Assembly: GCF_900143515.1 (NCBI RefSeq)
Contig: NZ_FSQT01000002.1
Coordinates: 1 to 64,000 of the forward strand
Source of the DNA: Micromonospora cremea
GTDB taxonomy: Bacteria; Actinomycetota; Actinomycetes; Mycobacteriales; Micromonosporaceae
DNA: 64,000 nt
Direction: 5' to 3'
In this document: piece after piece, positions 41,996 to 52,858 of the stretch
Layout: each line of letters begins with the position of its first letter
Position numbering within the stretch: position 1 is the first letter of the stretch
The notes under the pieces: generated by a model
The model's input: the letters and a program-made list of their open reading frames with translations, nothing else
What the model was told of the DNA's origin: nothing
The model's database searches: none
Position numbers and translations under genes: made by a program

Positions 41996-43033
41996 TCAGG
42001 GGCGGCGGGTCGGCACGCAGCACACGGTGGGGCAGGTGTCCCACATCGGCAGCTCGCCCAGGCGGCGGCGCAGCTGCGCACCGTCCGGGTCGATCCGCTC
42101 GGTGACCAGCTCGCGCACCATGGCCACGAAGCGCGGGTCGATGCCGGGGGTGTCGGCCCGGACGAAGTCCAGGCCGAGTTGCTTGGCCGTCTCCAGCGCC
42201 TCGGTGTCCAGGTCCCACACCACCTCCAGGTGGTCGGAGACGAACCCGATCGGGCTGACCACCACGCCGGTGGTGCCGCCCTGCGCGAGGGTCGCCAGGT
42301 GGTCGTTGATGTCCGGCTCCAGCCACGGCACCTGCGGCGGACCCGAGCGGCTCTGCCACACCAGGTCGTACGGCAGGTCGGGGGCGGCGGCCGCGGCCAC
42401 CAGCCGGGCCGTCTCGTGCAGCTGCGCCTCGTACCGGCCGCCGTGCGGGCCTGCGTTTGCCGCCATCGAGGTGGGGATGGAGTGGGCGGTGAAGACCAGC
42501 CGGGTGGTGTCCCGCTTCGCCGGGTCGAGCTGCCCCAGAGCGGCCCGGACCGCGTCGACGTGCGGTTCGACGAAGCCGGGATGGTCCCAGAACTGGCGCA
42601 GCTTCTCGATCACCGGGGCGTCCGGGCCCACCGCGGCCCGGGCGGCGGCGATGTCCTCCTGGTACTGACGGCAGGACGAGTAGCCGCCGTACGCGCTGGT
42701 GACGAAGGCGAGCGCCCGGGTGACGCCGTCGTCGCGCATCTGGGTCACGGTGTCCGCGAGCAGCGGGTCCCAGTTGCGGTTGCCCCAGTAGACGGGCAGG
42801 TCGAGACCGTGTGCGGCGAAGTCGGCCCGGACGGCGGCCAGCAGGTCACGGCACTGCTGGTTGATCGGGGACACCCCGCCGAAGTGCAGGTAGTGCTCGG
42901 CGACCTCGGTCAGCCGCTCGGGGGGCACGCCCCGGCCCCGGGTCACGTTCTGCAGGAACGGCATCACGTCCTCGGGCCGCTCCGGCCCACCGAAGGACAC
43001 CAGCACCACCGCGTCGTACGCCATGGGGTCCAT
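41996..43033 (-). CDS. hemH: Ferrochelatase (coproporphyrin type)
   Basis: A 345-residue ferrochelatase inserting iron into a porphyrin at the end of haem synthesis. In actinobacteria the coproporphyrin III route is usual. Signature: YDAVVLVSFGGPERPEDVMPF at the N-terminus, AFVTSAYGGYSSCRQYQED, and FTAHSIPTSM with the catalytic His. A cysteine in SSCRQY and a C-terminal cluster (DTCPTVCCVPTRR) match the spacing of [2Fe-2S] ligands known in mycobacterial ferrochelatase. GGGAGG precedes ATG 43033. It follows FabI on the same strand, separated by a hairpin. Confidence 0.92.
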   Translation of the reverse strand: MDPMAYDAVVLVSFGGPERPEDVMPFLQNVTRGRGVPPERLTEVAEHYLHFGGVSPINQQCRDLLAAVRADFAAHGLDLPVYWGNRNWDPLLADTVTQMRDDGVTRALAFVTSAYGGYSSCRQYQEDIAAARAAVGPDAPVIEKLRQFWDHPGFVEPHVDAVRAALGQLDPAKRDTTRLVFTAHSIPTSMAANAGPHGGRYEAQLHETARLVAAAAAPDLPYDLVWQSRSGPPQVPWLEPDINDHLATLAQGGTTGVVVSPIGFVSDHLEVVWDLDTEALETAKQLGLDFVRADTPGIDPRFVAMVRELVTERIDPDGAQLRRRLGELPMWDTCPTVCCVPTRRP

Positions 43034-43098
43034 TCTTGCCTCCCGGCCGGGACTGCCCGGCGACGCCCCCTGGTCCGGGTGATCCCCGGTGTTGAGAA

Positions 43099-43136
43099 GG
43101 GCCCCCTGCTCTACCGCAGGCGTTGACAGGGGGCCC
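43099..43136. terminator. Hairpin between fabI and hemH
   Basis: Perfect 10-bp arms GGGCCCCCTG (43099-43108) and CAGGGGGCCC (43127-43136), 18-base loop. It lies just after the fabI stop and upstream of hemH, probably separating the two transcripts. Confidence 0.6.
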
Positions 43137-43145
43137 GTCCCTACG

Positions 43146-43913
43146 TCAGGCGCCGATGGCGTGGTAGCCGCCGTCGACGTGCACGATCTCGCCGGTGGTG
43201 GCCGGGAACCAGTCGGACAGCAGCGCCAGGCAGGCGCGGGCGGCGGGCTCCTGGTCGGTGAGGCTCCAGCCGAGCGGGGCCCGCTCGGTCCAGGCGTCCT
43301 CGAACTGGTCGAAGCCGGGGATCGACTTGGCGGCGATGGTGCGCAGCGGCCCGGCGGCGACCAGGTTGCTGCGGATGCCCTGCTTGCCCAGGTGCAGCGC
43401 CAGGTAGCGGGACGCGGACTCCAGGCCGGCCTTGGCCACGCCCATCCAGTCGTAGACCGGCCACGCCTTCGTCGCGTCGAAGGTCAGGCCGACCACCGCG
43501 CCGCCGGCGGACATCAGTGGCAGCGCCGCCATGGCCAGCGACTTGTACGAGAAGGTGGATACGTGCAGGGCGGTCGCCACGTCCTCCCAGGGGGCGTCGA
43601 GGAAACCGCCGCCCAGGCAGCTCTGCGGGGCGAAACCGATCGAGTGCACGACGCCGTCGAGCCCGTCGACGTGCTCGCGGACCCGGTCGGCGAGGTTGGC
43701 CAGGTGCTCCGTGTTGGTCACGTCCACCTCGATCACCGGGGCCGGCTCGGGCAGCCGCTTGGCGATCCGCTCGACCAGGGAGAGCCGGCCGTAGCCGGTG
43801 AGCACGACCTGGGCGCCGTTCTCCTGAGCGAGCTTCGCCACCGAGAAGGCGATCGAGGCGTCGGTGATGACACCGGTGACGAGCAGCCGCTTACCGGCGA
43901 GCAGTCCGGACAT
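43146..43913 (-). CDS. fabI: NADH-dependent enoyl-ACP reductase (FabI/InhA)
   Basis: A 255-residue short-chain dehydrogenase catalysing the last step of fatty acid elongation (trans-2-enoyl-ACP to acyl-ACP). It has the InhA-type glycine-poor cofactor loop LLVTGVITDASIAFSVAKLA and the catalytic Tyr/Lys pair in VYDWMGVAKAGLES. IRSNLVAAGPLRTIAAKSI and the C-terminal GEIVHVDGGYHAIGA also fit. Separated from fabG by 36 bases on the same strand, as in mycobacterial fabG-inhA operons. Confidence 0.93.
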   Translation of the reverse strand: MSGLLAGKRLLVTGVITDASIAFSVAKLAQENGAQVVLTGYGRLSLVERIAKRLPEPAPVIEVDVTNTEHLANLADRVREHVDGLDGVVHSIGFAPQSCLGGGFLDAPWEDVATALHVSTFSYKSLAMAALPLMSAGGAVVGLTFDATKAWPVYDWMGVAKAGLESASRYLALHLGKQGIRSNLVAAGPLRTIAAKSIPGFDQFEDAWTERAPLGWSLTDQEPAARACLALLSDWFPATTGEIVHVDGGYHAIGA

Positions 43914-43949
43914 CCGGGGGTTCCTCCGTACGTTGTCGAAGAGCGCTGG

Positions 43950-46044
<2,095 letters not shown>

Positions 46045-46048
<4 letters not shown>

Positions 46049-46707
46049 TCCGGGTTCTGATCGCGGACGACCAGGCGATGGTCCGGCAGGGCTTCGGCGC
46101 GCTCCTCGCCGCCCAGCCGGACCTGCTGGTGGTGGGTGACGCCGCCGACGGCGCGCAGGCCGTCGCCGCCGCCCGCCGGCTCGATCCGGACGTGGTGCTG
46201 ATGGACGTGCGGATGCCGGTGCTGGACGGGCTGGCCGCCACCCGCAAGCTGCTCGGCGACCGGTCGGCGCAGCGCCCCCGGGTGCTCATCCTGACCACCT
46301 TCGACCTGGACGACTACGTGTACGAGGCGCTGCGCGCCGGGGCCAGCGGCTTCCTGCTCAAGGACGCCCCGGCGGCCGACCTGGTGCAGGCGGTGCGGGT
46401 GGTGGCGGCCGGGGATGCGCTGCTCGCCCCGGCGGTCACCCGCCGGCTGATCGCCGAGTTCGCGGCCCGCCCGGACCGTCGCCGACCCCGCCCCACCGAC
46501 CTGGCCGCACTCACTCCTCGGGAGACCGAGGTGCTGCGGTTGATCGCCCGGGGTCGCAACAACACGGAGATCGCCGGCGACCTGGTGGTGGCCGAGCAGA
46601 CGGTCAAGACGCACGTCGGGCGGATCCTGGCCAAGCTGGGGCTGCGCGACCGGGCCCAGGCCGTGGTGCTGGCGTACGAGACGGGTCTGGTCGCCGCGGG
46701 CGAGTAG
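46045..46707 (+). CDS. NarL/LuxR-type response regulator
   Basis: A 220-residue two-domain regulator. The receiver has acidic residues IADDQAMVRQ, phospho-Asp in VVLMDVRMPVLDG, Thr in LTTFDLDDYV and Lys in LLKDAPAADL. The C-terminal LuxR helix-turn-helix (LTPRETEVLRLIARGRNNTE ... VKTHVGRILAKLGL) binds DNA. Coupled by a 4-base overlap to the kinase. Target genes not evident; the adjoining hydrolase/acyltransferase pair is a candidate by position only. Confidence 0.92.
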
Positions 46708-46775
46708 CTCCACGGAGCCAGCCCGGGAACGGCTCCCCGGGACGACGCGCGAGCGCCGCCCACCAGCGCACCCTG

Positions 46776-46797
46776 CCTCCGGAGAACATTCCGGAGG
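46776..46797 (+). promoter_or_regulatory. Hairpin that can mask the ribosome-binding site of the hydrolase gene
   Basis: CCTCCGGA (46776-46783) and TCCGGAGG (46790-46797) pair perfectly around a 6-base loop. The 3' arm contains the GGAGG core of the ribosome-binding site for ATG 46804, so folding would hide it. Confidence 0.5.
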
Positions 46798-46803
46798 GAG
46801 AAC

Positions 46804-47706
46804 ATGATGCGACGACGACGTGCCGGCCGACTGGCGCTGGCCGCGCTGCTCGGCGTGAACCTCGTGCTGCCGACCCGACCCGAGCCCGTCGCGGCGGCCG
46901 GGTTCGTCGAGGCGTACCCGGTCACGGCGGCGGCGATGCGCGCGGCCGGCCCGCCGTACGCGGACTGGGCAGCCGGCGGGCGCCGGTTCCTGATGTTCGA
47001 TCCGCGCGGCGACGGCCGTGCCGTCGAGGTGCTCGGCGACCTGGCCGACGCGGACCGGATCGCGGTGCTGGTGCCCGGGGTCGGCAGCACGCTGGCCGAC
47101 TTCGACCGTGGGCTGAGCGGGGTGGCCCGCCGGGCGCCGGCGGAGCAGGCCGGGCAGCTGTACCGGGAGCTGCGGGCGGCCGACCCGACGGCGCGGGTCG
47201 CGGTGCTGGCCTGGCTCGGCTACGACCCGCCCGACGGGGTGATGACCGCCGCCACCGGCACCAGCGCCCGGCGGGGCGCGGACGGCCTGGCCGCACTGCT
47301 GCGGGAACTGGCCGGGCGCCGCCCCACCGCGACGATCACCCTGGTCGGGCACAGCTACGGGGCGCTGGTGGTGTCGCTGGCCGCGGCGCACGCCCCGCCG
47401 CAGGTCGGTGACGTGGTCAGCCTCGGCGGGATCGGCGCCGGAGTGCAGCACGCCGACGAGCTGCGCGGCGGGCGGCGGTTCTGGGCGGCCGAGGCGCCCA
47501 CCGACTGGATCCGGCGGGTGCCGTCGGTGCGGCTGCCCGGCCTCGGGTACGGCCGCCGCCCCGGCGACGCGGCGTTCGGCGCCCGGCCGTTGCCGGTGGG
47601 TGGGGTGGCCGGGCACGACGGCTACCTGGTGCCGGGCAGCGCCACGTTGGTCGCGGTGGCGGCGGTCGTGCTGGGCGGCGCCGACCGGGACGGGAACGCC
47701 CGGTGA
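46804..47706 (+). CDS. Secreted alpha/beta hydrolase (DUF1023 type)
   Basis: A 300-residue protein with a signal peptide (MMRRRRAGRLALAALLGVNL ... AAA) and an alpha/beta-hydrolase fold of the DUF1023 family. The nucleophile elbow is LVGHSYGALVV, the oxyanion region VLVPGVGSTLADF, and a late His lies in GGVAGHDGYLVPGSA. Probably a lipase- or esterase-like enzyme acting outside the membrane; the substrate is unknown. It overlaps the next acyltransferase start (GTGA, 47703-47706), suggesting joint action on a cell-surface lipid or sugar. Confidence 0.8.
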   Translation: MMRRRRAGRLALAALLGVNLVLPTRPEPVAAAGFVEAYPVTAAAMRAAGPPYADWAAGGRRFLMFDPRGDGRAVEVLGDLADADRIAVLVPGVGSTLADFDRGLSGVARRAPAEQAGQLYRELRAADPTARVAVLAWLGYDPPDGVMTAATGTSARRGADGLAALLRELAGRRPTATITLVGHSYGALVVSLAAAHAPPQVGDVVSLGGIGAGVQHADELRGGRRFWAAEAPTDWIRRVPSVRLPGLGYGRRPGDAAFGARPLPVGGVAGHDGYLVPGSATLVAVAAVVLGGADRDGNAR

Positions 47707-48887
47707 GCCGCGACCGCGCGGTCGACGCGCTACGGGCGTACGCCATCGGCGGGGTGGTGCTCGGGCACTGGCTGGTCACCGGGCTCGTGCTGGCCTCCGA
47801 CGGCGGGCTGCGCCAGGCCAGCCCGCTGACCGCGCTGCCTGATCTGGCGCCGGTGACGTGGGTGTTGCAGACGCTCGGGTTGTTCTTCTTCACCGCCGGG
47901 TTCGGCTCGGCCCGGTCGCTGGCGCGCCACCGGGGCGGGCCGGGCGGCTGGCTGTCCCGCCGACTGCGCCGGCTGCTGCTGCCCGCGCTGGCGTTGCTGG
48001 GCGCGGGTTCCGCCATGCTGCTCGCCGCCACCGTCGCCGGCATCCCGGACGACACGCTCGCCGTCGCGCTGCGGCTCGCGGTCAGTCCGCTGTGGTTCCT
48101 GCTGCCGCTGCTGCTCCTCGTCGCGGCGACCGGCCCGCTGCGCGCCGCCGTCGCGCGGTGGGGGGTGGCCCGCTGCGTCGCGCCGGCGGCGGCCGTGGTG
48201 GCGGCGGCCGACCTGGCGGTCCGGCTGCTGCCGGCCGGCACCGACCTGCCGCCGGTCACCGTGGTCGCGGCCTGGGCGGTGCCGTACCTGCTCGGCCTGG
48301 CGCACGCCGAGGGGCGGCTGGCCGGCCGGCGGGTGGCGGGTGCGCTGGCCGCCGGCGGGGGCGCGGCGTTGGCCGCGCTGCTGGCGTTGGGCTATCCGCT
48401 CAGCGCGGTCGGGGTGCCCGGGGCCGGGGTGTCCAACCTGAACCCGCCGTCGCTGCTGGCGGTGGCGCTGGCCGTCACCCAGGTCGGGGTGGGGCTGCTC
48501 GCCCGGCCGGCGCTGGAACGGCTGCTGGCCCGTCCGTTGCCGGGCCGGGCGGTGACCGAGGTGAACCGGAACGCGGTGCGGATCTACCTGTGGCACCAGC
48601 CGGTCCTGGTCGCGGTGACCGCGCTCGTCGCCCGCGGTGGGGTGGCCCTGCCGGGGCTGCACACCGCACCGGACTCTCCGGGCTGGGTGCTCGCGCGGTT
48701 CTGCTGGCTGCCGCTGTTCGCCGCGGTGCTGGTCACGCTGGTGCGGGCGAGCCGCCGGCCGGCCCGCCGGACGGGGTGGCGACGGCCGGGCGGTGGAGGG
48801 GTCGCCGGCCGGTCGGCCGAGTGCGTCCCGTCGGCACTGCAGGTGTACGATGATCGACGTTCCGGCCCGCCCGACTTCAGGAGGTGA
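47703..48887 (+). CDS. Acyltransferase-3 family membrane protein
   Basis: A 394-residue polytopic membrane protein. RDRAVDALRAYAIGGVVLGHW carries the conserved His, and about ten hydrophobic segments follow. It is related to the protein at 15759-17156 (the VQ..G.FFF..GF/Y and NLNPPSL/NNAAPPSL regions are similar). GTG start coupled to the hydrolase. The last 30 or so codons are rich in Arg/Gly and overlap a likely promoter for the following leader. Confidence 0.82.
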   Translation: MSRDRAVDALRAYAIGGVVLGHWLVTGLVLASDGGLRQASPLTALPDLAPVTWVLQTLGLFFFTAGFGSARSLARHRGGPGGWLSRRLRRLLLPALALLGAGSAMLLAATVAGIPDDTLAVALRLAVSPLWFLLPLLLLVAATGPLRAAVARWGVARCVAPAAAVVAAADLAVRLLPAGTDLPPVTVVAAWAVPYLLGLAHAEGRLAGRRVAGALAAGGGAALAALLALGYPLSAVGVPGAGVSNLNPPSLLAVALAVTQVGVGLLARPALERLLARPLPGRAVTEVNRNAVRIYLWHQPVLVAVTALVARGGVALPGLHTAPDSPGWVLARFCWLPLFAAVLVTLVRASRRPARRTGWRRPGGGGVAGRSAECVPSALQVYDDRRSGPPDFRR

Positions 48888-48971
48888 TCGCTGTGCGAGA
48901 TAGCGATCCTCCCAGTCGTGGCCGGGCCGATGGTCAGCCCCGCTGAGCCACGACTCAGTCTGGTGAGCTGA
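48846..48971 (+). other. Structured leader-like region with one or two tiny reading frames
   Basis: A -10-like TACGAT (48846-48851) is followed by AGGAGG (48879-48884), itself inside a hairpin (GATCGCT 48886-48892 with AGCGATC 48902-48908, extended by GGAGG/CCTCC). A second perfect hairpin follows: AGTCGTGGC (48914-48922) with GCCACGACT (48947-48955). The site could start GTG 48893 (17 codons, VRDSDPPSRGRADGQPR) or CTG 48891 (26 codons, LCEIAILPVVAGPMVSPAEP...). It may be a regulatory leader, a small RNA or a small-protein gene. I recognise no known riboswitch. The rest of the spacer to 49136 shows nothing I can support. Confidence 0.4.
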
Positions 48972-49136
48972 CCCCGCTCCGCTCCCCGCCACCCGGCCCA
49001 CGCCGAGGTGCGCGTGCCGCGCCGTCCGATCCCGGACGGTCGCCGGGAGCCGCCCGGTCACGACTTCGTGTGCGCGTCCCCACCCCTGCGGTCCGCCCCC
49101 GCACGCGGACCGTCCAGCCGCCACCCGGAGCCGTCC

Positions 49137-49223
49137 ATGAGCCGCTACGTCGCCCCGCTGGGCTTCACCCTCGCCGCCGTCTGGGTGGCCATCGTCTTCG
49201 TGCTCGCCGGCGGCGGGCACTGA
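49137..49223 (+). CDS. Tiny membrane protein, 28 residues
   Basis: ATG 49137 with GGAG seven bases upstream. The product begins MSRYVAPLGFTLAAVWVAIV and is one hydrophobic helix ending FVLAGGGH. It is short but a good single-span membrane peptide; its stop is 28 bases from the convergent VWA gene. Function unknown. Confidence 0.45.
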   Translation: MSRYVAPLGFTLAAVWVAIVFVLAGGGH

Positions 49224-49251
49224 CCCACCACCAGCCCGGGCACCGCCCGCC

Positions 49252-50202
49252 TCACAGCATCCGGGACGACCAGAGCAGGCTGAGCGCGCCGGCGCAGAGC
49301 GCCAGCAGCAGCGCCACCCCGGCGTACCACTGGGTCACCTCGCGCGGCTCGGTGCGGAACCCGATCGAGCTGCCCATGTCCTGGTAGACCTGCTTCAGCT
49401 CGCTCACCGAGGCCGCCTCGTAGAAGTAGCCCTCGGTGGTCTCGGCCAGCTCGGCCAGGGCCAGCCGGTCCACCGGCACCCGCTGGAGCTGGCCGCCGAT
49501 GTCGACCTGCCCCGTGTCGGTGCCGAAGGCGATGGTGGAGACCGGCACGTTGGCCGCCTGCGCGGCCGCCGCCGCCTCCTCCATCGACCGGCCCGACGTG
49601 CGGAACCCGTCGGAGAGCAGCACGATCCGGGCCGGTGGGATGCCCGCCGCGCCGTCGGCCGGCACCGACCGGATCGCCTCCAGGCAGGTGAACACCGCCT
49701 CGCCGGTCGCGGTCGCCTCGGCGAGCACCAGCCCGTCGATCGCACTGGTCACCGCCGCCCGGTCCTTGCCCGGTGGCACCAGCACGTTGGCCGCCTTGGC
49801 GAACGACACCAGCCCCAGGTTGTAGCTCTCCGGCAACTCACCGACGAACTGTTTCGCCGCTTCCTGGGCCGCCTCCAGGCGGTTCGGCGCCACGTCGTCG
49901 GCCTGCATCGACAGCGACACGTCGATGGCGAGCATCACGGTGGCCCGCTCCAGCGGCTCCTTGGTGTCCACCGCGGGACGGGCCAGCGCGGTGGCCAGCA
50001 CCAGCAGGCAGAGCAGGAACGCGGTCGCCGGGACGTGCCGCCGCCAGCCCAGCCCCTTCGGCGCCACGGTGCGCAGCAGATCCACATTGGTGAAGCGCAT
50101 CGCGTACGCCCGGCGGTTCAGCTGCCGCCAGAGGTAGAACCCGGCGAGGGCGAGCACCGGCAGCACAGCCAGCAGCCACCACGGTTGCATGAAACGGATC
50201 AT
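49252..50202 (-). CDS. Membrane VWA-domain protein (BatA-like)
   Basis: A 316-residue protein with an N-terminal membrane segment (WWLLAVLPVLALAGFYLW), a second one near residue 60, the VWA domain with its MIDAS motif (MLAIDVSLSMQADD), and a C-terminal membrane segment. It belongs with the DUF58 and MoxR genes upstream (ATGA overlap, 50199-50202). In known cases MoxR-VWA systems act as chaperones that assemble or load metal into protein complexes. The target here is unknown. Confidence 0.87.
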   Translation of the reverse strand: MIRFMQPWWLLAVLPVLALAGFYLWRQLNRRAYAMRFTNVDLLRTVAPKGLGWRRHVPATAFLLCLLVLATALARPAVDTKEPLERATVMLAIDVSLSMQADDVAPNRLEAAQEAAKQFVGELPESYNLGLVSFAKAANVLVPPGKDRAAVTSAIDGLVLAEATATGEAVFTCLEAIRSVPADGAAGIPPARIVLLSDGFRTSGRSMEEAAAAAQAANVPVSTIAFGTDTGQVDIGGQLQRVPVDRLALAELAETTEGYFYEAASVSELKQVYQDMGSSIGFRTEPREVTQWYAGVALLLALCAGALSLLWSSRML

Positions 50203-51182
50203 CTAGTCGTCCCCCGGGTGCGGGCGTGCCGCTGCGCGGCCACGAAACGCACCATGTCCAGCAGCCAGTCTCGGTCGGTACGCAGGCGCAGGTGGGCGGC
50301 GCCGGCGCCGCGCAGCGCGGCGGCGATCGCGGCCCGCTGGGCGGCGGCGGCCTCGGCGTAGCGCTGACGCAGCCGCGGGTCGGCGGTCTGCACCTCGTGC
50401 AGCTCGCCGCTCTCCGGGTCGACCACCGGCAGCACACCCACGTCGGGCAGCTCCAGCTCCCGTGGGTCGACCACCTCGATCGCCAGCACGTCGTGCCGGA
50501 CCCGCAGCTTGCGCATCGGCCGGGACCACTGCTCGGCTGGCGCGAGGAAGTCCGAGACCACCACGGCCACCCCCCGCCGTCGGGGCGGGCGGTTGAGCAT
50601 CTCGATCAGGGCGCCCAGGTCGCCCCGGCCGGGCTGGATCGCGGTGCCGGCGACGGCGCGCAGCAGGCCCTGCGCCTCCTTGCGGCCGGAGCGGGCCGGC
50701 AGGCGGGTGAGCACTCCGGGCCCGGCCGGCGGCGGCCCACCCCGCCAGCGCCGGGCCGGGGCGGGCGCGCCGCTGCCAGTGCCGATCACCGCGCCGATCC
50801 GGTTACCGCCGCGCACGGTCAGGTGGGTGATCGCGGCGGCGGCGGCCACCACGACCTCCCGCTTGAGCCACTGCCCGGTGCCGAAGTCCAGGCTGGCCGA
50901 GAGGTCCAGCGCCAGCCAGGTCTCCAGCTCCCGGTCAGCCACCGTACGTCGCACGTGCGGCGTCGTGGTCCGTGCGGTGACCGGCCAGTCCATCCGGCGC
51001 ACGTCGTCGCCGGGGCGGTACTCCCGCGACTCCCCCGCCTCGCTGCCCGGCCCGGGCAGCAGGCCGGCGTAGTCGCCCTGGAGCAGACCGTCGAGCTTGC
51101 GGGTGACCAGCAACTGGAGCCGGGACAGCACGGCCTCGCTGCGGTCGGGGACGGGGGCGGGTCGAGGGGTGGATGAGGTCAC
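50199..51182 (-). CDS. DUF58 domain protein
   Basis: A 327-residue soluble protein with the DUF58 core (GDYAGLLPGPGSEAGESREY; RPGDDVRRMDWPVTARTTTP) and a VWA-like C-terminal part. Genes of this kind almost always stand between moxR and a VWA gene, as here, with 4-base overlaps on both sides (GTG 51182 with the MoxR stop). Presumed adaptor of the MoxR ATPase. Confidence 0.87.
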   Translation of the reverse strand: MTSSTPRPAPVPDRSEAVLSRLQLLVTRKLDGLLQGDYAGLLPGPGSEAGESREYRPGDDVRRMDWPVTARTTTPHVRRTVADRELETWLALDLSASLDFGTGQWLKREVVVAAAAAITHLTVRGGNRIGAVIGTGSGAPAPARRWRGGPPPAGPGVLTRLPARSGRKEAQGLLRAVAGTAIQPGRGDLGALIEMLNRPPRRRGVAVVVSDFLAPAEQWSRPMRKLRVRHDVLAIEVVDPRELELPDVGVLPVVDPESGELHEVQTADPRLRQRYAEAAAAQRAAIAAALRGAGAAHLRLRTDRDWLLDMVRFVAAQRHARTRGTTR

Positions 51183-52285
51183 GGCAGCTGCCCGGGCCAG
51201 CCAGCGCCCGGCGGCGGGGCGGTCGACGACGGGCTGGCCTGCTGCCGGGGGGCGACCGCCGGGAGCGGGATGGTGGACATCACCCGGTGCACGATGTGGT
51301 CGGCCGGCACGTCGTCGGCGAGCGCGTCGTAGCTGAGCACCAGCCGGTGCCGCAGGATGTCCGGGGCGATGTCCTGCACGTCCTGCGGCAGCGCGTAGTC
51401 CCGCCCGCGCAGCAGCGCCAGCGCACGGGTGGCCCGGACCAGCCCGAGTGAGGCGCGCGGGCTCGCCCCGTACTGGATCAGCTGGGCGACGTCGGGCATG
51501 CCGTGCTCGGCCGGCGCGCGGGTGGCCAGCACCAGCCGGACCGCGTAGTCCACCAGGGCGTTGTGCACGAAGACCTGGTCCGCCTTGCGCTGCAGGGCGA
51601 TCAGGTCGGGCGTGTCGAAGATCGCCGCCGGCTCCGGCGAGGCGACGCCCATCCGGTAGACGATCTCCCGCTCCTCGGCGTCGGTCGGGTAGCCCACCAC
51701 GATCTTCATGAGGAACCGGTCCCGCTGCGCCTCCGGCAGCGGGTAGACGCCCTCCTGCTCGATCGGGTTCTGGGTGGCCATCACCAGGAACGGGTCGGGC
51801 ACCCGGTGGCTCTCCCCGCCGATGGAGACCTGCCGCTCGCTCATCACCTCCAGCAGCGCCGACTGCACCTTGGCCGGAGCCCGGTTGATCTCGTCGGCGA
51901 GCAGGAAGTTGACGAAGACCGGGCCCAGCTCGACGTCGAACTTCTCGCTCGACTGCCGGTAGATGCGGGTGCCCATGATGTCGGACGGCACCAGGTCCGG
52001 GGTGAACTGCACCCGGGCGAAGGACCCGCCGACAACCTTGGCGAGGGTCTCCACGGCCAGGGTCTTGGCCACCCCGGGCACCCCTTCGAGCAGGCAGTGG
52101 CCGCGGGAGAGCAGCGCGACGAACATCCGCTCCACCATCCGGTCCTGCCCGACGATGACCCGTTTGATCTCGAACAGCGCCCGCTCCAGCAGGGTGGCGT
52201 CCTGCGCGGGTGTGGTCACCGGCGCGGGGTCCGCCGGGGCCGCCCCGTTCGGCGTCGGGGCGTCGGGCATGGTCGGCTGGGCCAC
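51179..52285 (-). CDS. MoxR-family AAA+ ATPase
   Basis: A 368-residue AAA+ ATPase: Walker A region EGVPGVAKTLAVETLAK, Walker B NFLLADEINRAP, sensor 1 MATQNPIEQEGVYPLPEAQ, arginine finger DRFLMK. It drives ATP-dependent remodelling by the DUF58/VWA partners. GTG 52285 is chosen because GGAGG lies four to five bases upstream. Low-complexity Ala/Pro N-terminus. First gene of a three-gene coupled operon. Confidence 0.93.
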   Translation of the reverse strand: MAQPTMPDAPTPNGAAPADPAPVTTPAQDATLLERALFEIKRVIVGQDRMVERMFVALLSRGHCLLEGVPGVAKTLAVETLAKVVGGSFARVQFTPDLVPSDIMGTRIYRQSSEKFDVELGPVFVNFLLADEINRAPAKVQSALLEVMSERQVSIGGESHRVPDPFLVMATQNPIEQEGVYPLPEAQRDRFLMKIVVGYPTDAEEREIVYRMGVASPEPAAIFDTPDLIALQRKADQVFVHNALVDYAVRLVLATRAPAEHGMPDVAQLIQYGASPRASLGLVRATRALALLRGRDYALPQDVQDIAPDILRHRLVLSYDALADDVPADHIVHRVMSTIPLPAVAPRQQASPSSTAPPPGAGWPGQLP

Positions 52286-52514
52286 CGGTCCTCCACAGCG
52301 TTGGTCGGTCGTCGCGGCTGGTGCGGTATCAAGACTCGCACGCCTTCCTGAGTGTCGAGGCGGGGAGAAGCCGATTTTCGCCGCGCCGTCCCCAGCAGCC
52401 GAATCGCCCGTCGCGGGGTGGACACGGACCGGCCCGCCGCGTGTACCATTCACCCCGTCGCCGGGCGGCTCCCCCCGTGGCCGCCCGGCGCTCAAGCCCT
52501 CCGGCCCGCCGCCC

Positions 52515-52527
52515 TAGACTGGCCCGG
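52515..52527 (+). promoter_or_regulatory. -10 box TAGACT for a leaderless transcript
   Basis: TAGACT (52515-52520) is seven bases before ATG 52528, with no ribosome-binding site. Confidence 0.5.
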
Positions 52528-52758
52528 ATGAGCAACCCCTCTCCCGCCGGCGAGGCCCTGATCTGCTCGGCCCGCGGCTGCCGCGCCCCCGCTGTCTGGG
52601 CGCTGGAGTGGAACAATCCCCGTCTGCACAACGCCGAGCGGCGCAAGACCTGGCTTGCCTGCGGCGAGCACCGGGGCAGCCTCGGCGACTTCCTGGACGC
52701 ACGCGGCTTCCTGCGCGCCGTCAATCCGGTGCCCGGATCGCCTACCCTCGACATGTGA
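52528..52758 (+). CDS. Small cysteine-containing conserved protein, 76 residues
   Basis: Begins MSNPSPAGEALICSARGCRA and has C..RGC near residues 13-18 and CGEH near residue 45, a possible zinc site; WALEWNNP..H is also typical of a small actinobacterial family. Function unknown; I recall such proteins being labelled acetone carboxylase in databases, which the sequence does not support. Likely leaderless. Upstream of the PH-domain pair, perhaps co-transcribed. Confidence 0.75.
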   Translation: MSNPSPAGEALICSARGCRAPAVWALEWNNPRLHNAERRKTWLACGEHRGSLGDFLDARGFLRAVNPVPGSPTLDM

Positions 52759-52858
52759 GCGCGCAGCGAGCGAACAACTGGGCACAGCAGCGTGGCGTCT
52801 CGCGCCGCCGCCGAGCGGAACGAGGCGGCAGCGTGAGCGCGCGGAACGGATCCCATCG

